Assembly: GCA_946062035.1 (NCBI GenBank)
Contig: CAMGTS010000082.1
Location: 1-6,135, forward strand
Length of the DNA: 6,135 nt
Reading direction: 5' to 3'
Source: an uncultured Bacteroidales bacterium
GTDB taxonomy: Bacteria > Bacteroidota > Bacteroidia > Bacteroidales > UBA932
Numbering within the stretch: position 1 is the first letter of the stretch; the number at the start of each line of letters is the position of its first letter. Below the pieces are notes generated by a model, which did not search any database, was not told where the DNA came from, and saw only the letters and a program-made list of their open reading frames with translations. Both the position numbers and the translations under genes were made by a program. Shown here piece by piece: positions 1 to 6,135 of this stretch.

Positions 1-2937
1 AGAATCTATTTGCCCCCTCATCAATGAGGCGATATCCTTCGCACATTCACCGAGGATCTTATATGAGGGATTGCTTTTCACAAGTCTTTCAGCCGCTTCA
101 AGTATTTGGCTATCAGCATTTTGTTCATCCAATGAGCCAAGCATTGAATATGCTTCATGCAGTATTATTCCTTTGTGACGGATGTCATCCTCCTTTCCAA
201 AAGTCACACTTCTCAACGCCCCTCTGATTGTCGTATTACTCTTATATTCAGATAAATAAGCAGCGATTTCTTTAGGTTTGCCTATATGGGCCACACATCC
301 GCTTTCATCACCGATATTATATCTGCGCATATAGACATCCGTCTCCACGTAATCACCTCTAACTTTTTTCAAAGCCTTGATTATCACATCGTCAGAGGCA
401 TCTATAAATTTGATGCGGCCATCACTAAGAGAGATACTCTTATCGGCATACGCCAGCAGATATTTAGATAAATTCAGATCAGAAGCATCGGCCTGCATAT
501 AGATATACATTTTCTCCTTTGCTCTTGTAAACGCCACATACGCCAAATTGAAAGTATCTATGGCACCGTGAAGTGACGCTTTTCGATAATCATCTATAAA
601 ATAGCTATTTAGGAAATCCGCTATCGGAGACACCAAAAACGGTATCCCTTTGTACTCACCGCATGAAGGACGCATCCAGGCCCTGTCATCCTTAAGCCTA
701 AGGTTCTCTCTCAAAAAAGGGACAAACACAACCTTAGCAGACAAACCTTTCGCCTTGTGCATGGTCATAACCATAACGGCATCCTCATCATTAGGAGAAG
801 GGATCGCGAAATCAGCGGCGTTTTCGCCCCACCATTTAAGAAACGCACCGAGATTAGAACCGTAGTTGATAGTATAATACAACACTCTGTCCATAAAGGA
901 GTTGATAAAAGAGACTTCGCACTTTAATGACGGTGCGATACATTTAGGATTAGCTAAAAGCGTATCGCAAAGTTCATATAGAGTATGATGTTCTTTGCCC
1001 GCAACCTCAGATATACCCTCTTTGACTACTCTTGAATCTATATTACCAAGCTGACCTATCTTAGAAAGAATATCCACCGATTTGCTCCCGGAATCGTTGA
1101 TTTGCTCTAAAATCGCAATCATGACAGAGACGAACTTGCTTGATGAAAGATACATGGAATCCGAAGAAACGACTTTCATTCCCTTAGTTCCGGAGAGTTC
1201 CGCAACCGAAAAATCAGTCGGTCGCCACTCTTGGGTAAGATAGTTCGAGACTTTAGCCACTTCGCTATTGCTTGACACTAATATGACTATGTCGCTCTTC
1301 TTATAATTGCCGTTCTTTCCTGTAAGTTCGGAAATCTTACGTCTGATATCAAATAGCACACACTCTTCCCTGTAGTTTTTGTTTATTTTCGTATTCGTAG
1401 TTATAAGCGACACAAAACCCTCATAGCCGTCCCGCGCGACTTTTTGGGAGACATCCTTATAAATCTCCCTGAATTCCCTTGTATAGGTTTTCCCTTCATC
1501 TGAGGAATACGCTACACTTTCCGCCAAATCCGAACACAGGGCGCCTGGAGCGGTTTCATCTCCGACGGTATAACTGAAGAAATTGTTATTGAATTCAACG
1601 ATATTCTTACAGCTCCTATAGTTGAACTCCATGTTTTCAACCTCTACCTGATCCGCCCTGAAATCTTCTATAATCCTATTGTTCAATATATTCCAGTCTG
1701 CTCCTCTGAAAGAATATATACTCTGTTTTACATCACCGACGACAAAACTGCCATGCCCTTTGTCAACACTCTCCTTAAGCAGAGGCTTAAAATTCATCCA
1801 TTGCCGTGCGGAGGTATCCTGAAATTCATCCAAAAGGTAATGTCTGAGAGATGTACCTATTTTTTCATATACGAATGGCGTATCGCTCCCTGCGATAAGC
1901 CTCCTTAGGATATCCGGCGCATCGCTCAAAAGCGAGATTTGTTCCCTCCTGCAATATTCCGCCATCTCGCTTTTGATTTTCGCAAAAAGGGAAGTGATAC
2001 TTATCGTTCTGTTTATAGCCCTGTATGTCAGATATTTGGAATAGACATTATCCTTAAATTCGATTATCAGGTCGCTTAGCTCTGACATAAAAGACTCCTG
2101 CATTGCGATCAAGGTGCGGTCAGCCGTGTTTTTAAACCATTTATCCTTGTTTAAGGCCTCGAATAGTTTTGACATATCGCCTTTACCGTCAACGATAAAA
2201 GCGGACGGTGATTCGCATAGTTTACTTACCGCCTGACGCTTTATCAGGTTATCAACGGCTAGAGGATATTTCTTTGTCAGTTCTTCAATGGCTGTAACCA
2301 CTTTCTCAAGCGCCTTCGGATAGTCTTTTGAAAGATACGCCGACACCTCTCTCCTTATCTTGGAATAATCGCCCGTTGCTTCCAACTTGCGGTAGCTTTC
2401 TCTTGTAACCTCCTCACTTGTAGCATTTATCTTATTCTTATAATTCCAATCGCTCCCCTCCTCAATCTGCTCCTGATACATGCTTACAAGATCCTTAAGG
2501 AAGGTTCTGTCTTCACCGAGTTTCGCATAAAGAGAATCTATAGCGGCCTTAACGACCGATTTGTCATCTATACTTACCTGAAAAGTGGCGGAACTTCCGA
2601 GTTCGAGGGCGAATGACTTGAGAATACTCTGAAAAAAACTATCTATTGTGCTGACCCTGAACATTGTATAATCATTGACTATACGGCACAAGATATCCCT
2701 TGCAATAGAATTATTCCTGTCGTCTTTATCCCGTGATATCCTATCGAGTTTCAAAAGGATCCTCTCTTTCATCTCTTCCGTCGCCGCATTAGTAAAAGTG
2801 ACTGCCATAATATGCTTATAAGCGTCCCTATCTGTCTTATACTCAGATATAAGAGTATTCGCATACTGAGAAGCCAGCGCCTCTGTCTTGCCGGAACCCG
2901 CCGAGGCCTTTTGAATTATAATCTTATTCTCCTTCAT
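1..2937 (-). CDS. addA: AddA-like ATP-dependent helicase/nuclease subunit (UvrD/RecB family), 3' end cut off by window edge
   Basis: This is the motor subunit of an AddAB-type recombination helicase-nuclease, which unwinds DNA ends 3' to 5' in the cytoplasm to prepare them for RecA. I translated 979 codons without a stop from the ATG at 2937 to base 1. Visible motifs are Walker A ASAGSGKT (residues 11-18, catalytic K17), motif Ia AVTFTNAATEEM (45-56), VSTIDSFFQ (95-103), motif II DEFQD (370-374), motif III VGDVKQSIYSFRG (400-412), motif IV FNYRS (438-442), motif V TMHKAKGL (725-732) and motif VI VAFTRAKEK (801-809). From about residue 905 a C-terminal nuclease domain begins, with its conserved His in GIILHEAY (H927). 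The Asp and DYK residues expected of that domain lie beyond the window. Family members are usually about 1,050-1,200 residues, so roughly 100-150 are probably missing. The start is supported because Walker A normally sits within the first 20 residues. The gene follows addB by 5 bases, so the two are probably cotranscribed and translationally coupled. Motif V is atypical, with GLSAK where GLEF or GLEY is usual. A standalone UvrD/PcrA helicase is unlikely, given the long inserts and the nuclease start. Confidence 0.94.
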   Translation of the reverse strand, partial: MKENKIIIQKASAGSGKTEALASQYANTLISEYKTDRDAYKHIMAVTFTNAATEEMKERILLKLDRISRDKDDRNNSIARDILCRIVNDYTMFRVSTIDSFFQSILKSFALELGSSATFQVSIDDKSVVKAAIDSLYAKLGEDRTFLKDLVSMYQEQIEEGSDWNYKNKINATSEEVTRESYRKLEATGDYSKIRREVSAYLSKDYPKALEKVVTAIEELTKKYPLAVDNLIKRQAVSKLCESPSAFIVDGKGDMSKLFEALNKDKWFKNTADRTLIAMQESFMSELSDLIIEFKDNVYSKYLTYRAINRTISITSLFAKIKSEMAEYCRREQISLLSDAPDILRRLIAGSDTPFVYEKIGTSLRHYLLDEFQDTSARQWMNFKPLLKESVDKGHGSFVVGDVKQSIYSFRGADWNILNNRIIEDFRADQVEVENMEFNYRSCKNIVEFNNNFFSYTVGDETAPGALCSDLAESVAYSSDEGKTYTREFREIYKDVSQKVARDGYEGFVSLITTNTKINKNYREECVLFDIRRKISELTGKNGNYKKSDIVILVSSNSEVAKVSNYLTQEWRPTDFSVAELSGTKGMKVVSSDSMYLSSSKFVSVMIAILEQINDSGSKSVDILSKIGQLGNIDSRVVKEGISEVAGKEHHTLYELCDTLLANPKCIAPSLKCEVSFINSFMDRVLYYTINYGSNLGAFLKWWGENAADFAIPSPNDEDAVMVMTMHKAKGLSAKVVFVPFLRENLRLKDDRAWMRPSCGEYKGIPFLVSPIADFLNSYFIDDYRKASLHGAIDTFNLAYVAFTRAKEKMYIYMQADASDLNLSKYLLAYADKSISLSDGRIKFIDASDDVIIKALKKVRGDYVETDVYMRRYNIGDESGCVAHIGKPKEIAAYLSEYKSNTTIRGALRSVTFGKEDDIRHKGIILHEAYSMLGSLDEQNADSQILEAAERLVKSNPSYKILGECAKDIASLMRGQIDS

Positions 2938-2942
2938 GACGA
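2938..2942 (-). other. addB-addA junction, 5-base gap without Shine-Dalgarno sequence
   Basis: The addB stop codon TAA (2945-2943) is followed by only TCGTC before the addA ATG (2937-2935). No AGGAGG-like sequence lies at a suitable distance, because the preceding bases are the last addB codons, ending in AACAAG. The gap cannot hold a promoter or terminator. I infer one transcript, with addA translated by re-initiation or by the Shine-Dalgarno-independent initiation common in Bacteroidota. Confidence 0.85.
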
Positions 2943-5900
2943 TTACTTGTTGCAGAACTTCTTGAAATCACAATAATGACACACGTTACCTTTCTCCCCT
3001 GTACTGACGTTATTGAAAATAAATCCTCTCTCCTTACAATCCATTTCAAGACAATACAGAAGCCGCTCCAACCGTTCGTCAAAGACATCAATCGCACCGT
3101 CTGTAAGATGTGCGGTAATCATCCCCTTGCCCGATATATGTCTTAACGGGTAAATAGCGACATCAATTCTCTCAGGGACAGGTTTTCGCAATGACCTGCA
3201 TCTTTCCCTGTACATTGAAGCATATAGAAGTATCTGAAATGCGATATCGTAGAAAGAGTCCCTTTTTTCAGACAACATGACCCTCGAAAATTCATCGGCG
3301 GCCTCCTCAAAAGGAATTATGTAATTGTTCAATAGTTCGGGAAGATTCTCCTCAGTCCATGTAAATTCAGGGAAGGTCGGGGAAAAATTTCTCTCCTTAA
3401 ACTCAAACCTCTCTGAATTTCTGCCTGTAAGAACGGGAGGAATATCAACCTTTCCTGTCTTATAGTCAGAGATCACCAGTACCCCTGAGATTTCATCCAC
3501 CCTATCGAAATAACCGATAAACCGCTTCCCGAAAAGCTTCACATCGCACTGGGATTCTGTCTCTATGACATTGAAAGATCGCTCCGCCGATGTGGTATCT
3601 ATTCCTGAAATCCTGGTTCTGTCGACATTCAAAAGCTTTATGATATAGTCTTTGACCAACTCCTTGATCACCAGATTCTCCCCGTCGATTCGTCTGACGT
3701 TCATCGTTTCCTTAAACGCCTCGTCAATATATCGTTCAATCGTTTTACACCCGCCGCCTCTAAGCAGAGAGTCCGTCAATTGATCCAAAACCTTCTTTGT
3801 AAACACCGTCTTACCGTTATCTCTGACATCATCATAGATATGCTGCATGCAATTATGGAATATCGAACCGAAGCTCTTGGCGTCGACAGATTCTGTCAAA
3901 TCATCCTCCTTAATGATATTCAATATCTTGGAGAAGTAGAACTTCGCAGGACAGGCAAGATAGTTCTTTAAGGACGAAGCGGAAAGGCGGTGAGGTCTGT
4001 AGCTATCGAAAAAGGCCCCTGAAATCTCATCCGCATCGACTTTCAAAGGAGAGTCCCGTAACACAGGGGTAGGCTTGACAAACTCTCTGAGATTCAGACG
4101 TTCACCATAGAGATACTCCAACTGTCTTATGAAACGGCTCGGCTCTTTTACACTCGTCGCATCATCGCTGTTATCTGTGTCGTAGATGAAATATATACGT
4201 TTGGCGCGTTGTATCAAACGATAGAAGTTATATGAAGATACGCTGTCGTTATCTTCGTATGTAGGAAGGCCGAACACTTTCCTCAAAAAATACGGGATAA
4301 CGCTATTTTTCTGGCCGTTTGCCGGAAAATATCCTTCATTGAAGGATAAAAAGATAATATTCTCGAAATCCAAAAGACGGGTCTCCAAAGGCCCCATTAT
4401 CTGCAATCCCCGCAATGGCTCTCCTACAAAAGAGATGCTTTGCTGAGATGTAACAGATCTGATTATATTATATGCCGTTCTTAGTCTTTTAATAGGGATA
4501 GTACTATTAGCCAAAGCATTAAGAGCGTCAACATATTTATACAGATAACCTTTATCCTCTCTCGCAAGCCCCTCCTCCAAAAACGAAAGGAGATTGCATT
4601 GGTACTCGACTATGTCCGTTATAAGTGTGGTGCCCTCGTAGGTCTGTTTCAGAGCTTCTACCATCCCCTTCTTAGGTATGATAAGTCCGGTAACAAACTT
4701 TTCCAGTTTATCCGTAATCTTTATGGGCTTGCCACCATCCTCAGATAATATCTCATCCCTTATAATCTCCGTATTTATATAATAGTTTGTCTTTTCTGTT
4801 ATACGTGATATTATACTTCTGCAGCCCGCCGGGTCAATCGTCCTGACATACGGATGATCCAATATATTCACGACATCCTTACCCAATAAGAGAGGCTTGC
4901 CGTCAACCAGGCGCATATTGATATTAAGCTCGGCAAGCATGGATTCCAAAGAAGCGATCGGCGTAGCCTTCAACGGGTACGGCATTGTAATATTTACAAG
5001 TTTCTCTTCGCCGGCAATAAAATCATCAGGAACAGAAGTCAGTATCGGAAAAAGCATCGATTCGTCCGAGACGACAACCGCACTTTTTATAGCCTCACTT
5101 TCGGCATTCCACCCGTCTTCCGAAGCGATCTCCTTCAGTATAACCGATAGGATTCTTGTCTGTTCCGCCTTGCCTGTCGCCTTTATGACATTATATTGAC
5201 ACCTGTCAGAACTCTCTCTTTCAGGTTTTTCATCAGGTAATTTCTCCTTTTCTGACATCCCGCATCCGGATTCATTGTACGGGAATTCGACTGTATTGGG
5301 AAACTCTTTTACGCACAAGGAGATACGGGAAGATGCCCTATTGTTTTCATCTTTAACCTTGGAAGAATAGTAATCCCATAAAAACTCTCCGGAAGGTTCA
5401 CCGTCGTCCGTTTTTCTGTTTCTGAAAAAACGCATCAGAGCCTTTTCACAATTTGAAGGAGCGGAGAACCCTATAAACACAACCTTATTATAGGCATCCA
5501 ACGCCTTGCGTATAGATGCGTAAGGTTCGGACTGTATGATTGATTTATCAACTACCGCCTCAGCTACTACCCTATATTGCATCGCCCCATAAGCAAGCCC
5601 TTTCTCTTTCAGCCTTTCATTGTATTCCTTGTACACATTGTACATATTGTCCCAAACACCGAAGAATCTCTTTTTGAACTCTTTGGTATCCGCCCCCTCG
5701 CGCATACCGACAAGTTGCCTGATCGCATTAACCTGATCATCAGTAAGGTAACTTGTATCTGACTGTATTTCCTTTTGTTCCTTTATATTGGTAAAAAGCT
5801 GCTTTGCGTCAACAAGATACTGATCTATGTCGCTAAAATCCGAAAGTATAAGAGAACCCCAGGTCAGGAAATCATCCAGAGACTCACCCTCTTCATCGCT

Positions 5901-6135
5901 TCCGTTCAGCTTATTGTAAACCTTCCATAATTCGAACAGCTGGGTGGGAGTATCAGCAAGCTGCAAGCCGCTTAGAGACTGGAACATCTCGGATATCGTA
6001 GTTATATGCGGAACGAACATCGCACCGTCAGCTACCTCACCGAGATATTTCTTAAAGAATAAAGAAGAACTTCTGTTCGGAAACACAAAAGTATAATATC
6101 CTGGTTTGGCGTCGTTACGCAACCGGTAATGATGT
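2943..6135 (-). CDS. addB: AddB-like subunit: inactivated helicase fold plus C-terminal PD-(D/E)XK Fe-S nuclease, 5' end probably cut off
   Basis: This is the partner subunit of AddA. In known AddAB complexes AddB is a scaffold that recognises Chi and cuts the 5'-ended strand. Residues are numbered from the TTG at 6122. The N-terminus has VFPNRSSSLFFKKYL (13-27) where Firmicutes AddB carries a Walker A loop, so no ATPase site is visible. Helicase-like landmarks follow: VVFIGFSAPSNCEKAL (214-229) and FENIIFLSFNEGYFPA (586-601). The C-terminal nuclease starts near RLSASSLKNYLACPAKFYF (712-730). It shows H756 in FGSIFH, D873 in GYFDRVD, D886 and K888 in SDYKTGK, and Q963 with Y967 in AFQILLY. 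Cysteines C724, C1048, C1051 and C1057 form the C...C-x2-C-x5-C pattern of the AddB/Cas4 iron-sulfur cluster, so the nuclease looks intact. The frame stays open from 6122 to the right edge, adding HHYR-type codons that resemble the family's usual N-terminal VA..Y helix. The true start is therefore probably 10-20 residues upstream, outside the window, not at the TTG. The gene ends with TAA just before addA. The two proteins should form a heterodimer. Confidence 0.93.
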   Translation of the reverse strand, partial: HHYRLRNDAKPGYYTFVFPNRSSSLFFKKYLGEVADGAMFVPHITTISEMFQSLSGLQLADTPTQLFELWKVYNKLNGSDEEGESLDDFLTWGSLILSDFSDIDQYLVDAKQLFTNIKEQKEIQSDTSYLTDDQVNAIRQLVGMREGADTKEFKKRFFGVWDNMYNVYKEYNERLKEKGLAYGAMQYRVVAEAVVDKSIIQSEPYASIRKALDAYNKVVFIGFSAPSNCEKALMRFFRNRKTDDGEPSGEFLWDYYSSKVKDENNRASSRISLCVKEFPNTVEFPYNESGCGMSEKEKLPDEKPERESSDRCQYNVIKATGKAEQTRILSVILKEIASEDGWNAESEAIKSAVVVSDESMLFPILTSVPDDFIAGEEKLVNITMPYPLKATPIASLESMLAELNINMRLVDGKPLLLGKDVVNILDHPYVRTIDPAGCRSIISRITEKTNYYINTEIIRDEILSEDGGKPIKITDKLEKFVTGLIIPKKGMVEALKQTYEGTTLITDIVEYQCNLLSFLEEGLAREDKGYLYKYVDALNALANSTIPIKRLRTAYNIIRSVTSQQSISFVGEPLRGLQIMGPLETRLLDFENIIFLSFNEGYFPANGQKNSVIPYFLRKVFGLPTYEDNDSVSSYNFYRLIQRAKRIYFIYDTDNSDDATSVKEPSRFIRQLEYLYGERLNLREFVKPTPVLRDSPLKVDADEISGAFFDSYRPHRLSASSLKNYLACPAKFYFSKILNIIKEDDLTESVDAKSFGSIFHNCMQHIYDDVRDNGKTVFTKKVLDQLTDSLLRGGGCKTIERYIDEAFKETMNVRRIDGENLVIKELVKDYIIKLLNVDRTRISGIDTTSAERSFNVIETESQCDVKLFGKRFIGYFDRVDEISGVLVISDYKTGKVDIPPVLTGRNSERFEFKERNFSPTFPEFTWTEENLPELLNNYIIPFEEAADEFSRVMLSEKRDSFYDIAFQILLYASMYRERCRSLRKPVPERIDVAIYPLRHISGKGMITAHLTDGAIDVFDERLERLLYCLEMDCKERGFIFNNVSTGEKGNVCHYCDFKKFCNK

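Noticed and set aside
24..865. Three short plus-strand open frames (24-227, 286-471, 650-865) opposite the left gene.
   Set aside because: They lie antisense to a continuous 979-codon AddA frame with conserved motifs. Their translations show no recognisable domain.
2938..2942. A terminator or promoter between the two genes.
   Set aside because: The gap is 5 bases, and I saw no hairpin followed by a T run or a promoter-like element around it.
2943..3992. The C-terminal part of AddB as a Cas4-like protein, because of the cysteine pattern and DYK motif.
   Set aside because: It is fused to a long helicase-like N-terminal region in the same frame and is followed directly by addA. No CRISPR repeat or cas gene is visible.
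5626..5652. Short imperfect direct repeat on the plus strand (TTGTACACATTGTACATATTG-like).
   Set aside because: It is a single pair of near-repeats encoding a run of Tyr, Asn and Val residues in an AddB helix. There is no array or flanking structure, so chance and composition explain it.
3780..5762. Plus-strand open frames at 3780-3971, 4897-5199 and 5577-5762, the longest being 100 codons.
   Set aside because: They are antisense to conserved AddB coding sequence, have no recognisable product or ribosome binding site, and are explained as shadow frames.
1..6135. A helicase plus nuclease pair as a possible new anti-phage defence system.
   Set aside because: Motif content, gene order and domain layout match AddAB. 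There are no mobile-element, toxin or accessory defence genes beside it. AddAB does degrade foreign linear DNA, but that is a known role.

Overview
The window is filled by two long, co-oriented genes on the minus strand (transcribed right to left). Both run off an edge of the window. Together they encode an AddAB-type (RecBCD-equivalent) double-strand-break resection helicase-nuclease, in the order addB then addA. I see no RNA gene, mobile element, CRISPR array, long repeat or intergenic region. The only non-coding DNA is a 5-base gap between the genes.

Right part (2943 to the right edge): an AddB-like subunit. It has a degenerate N-terminal helicase-like region without a Walker A motif. Its C-terminal PD-(D/E)XK nuclease domain is complete, with the four cysteines expected for an iron-sulfur cluster. 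The reading frame is still open at the right edge, so the true start is probably just outside the window.

Left part (left edge to 2937): an AddA-like subunit. It is a UvrD/Rep-family superfamily 1A helicase with all the main motifs, and its last visible residues are the beginning of a C-terminal RecB-type nuclease domain. The visible part is 979 codons with no stop, and the frame reaches base 1. The catalytic Asp/Lys part of that nuclease lies beyond the left edge.

By established knowledge of the family, AddA is the ATP-driven 3'-to-5' motor and cuts the 3'-ended strand. AddB is a scaffold that recognises Chi and cuts the 5'-ended strand. The complex resects broken ends and loads RecA, and it also degrades unprotected linear DNA such as phage DNA.

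Organism: the sequence suggests a Bacteroidota member, probably of the Bacteroidales type. The reasons are the FPNR-type N-terminus of AddB in place of a Walker A loop, the FVYEK...DEFQDTS context of AddA motif II, the absence of a Shine-Dalgarno sequence before addA, moderate GC, and frequent ATA, AGG and AGA codons. This is inference from remembered family patterns, not from a search.

This looks like a core DNA-repair locus, not a new system. The points worth a second look are modest: a divergent helicase motif V in AddA, a divergent N-terminal motif in AddB, and two likely lineage-specific insertions in AddB.
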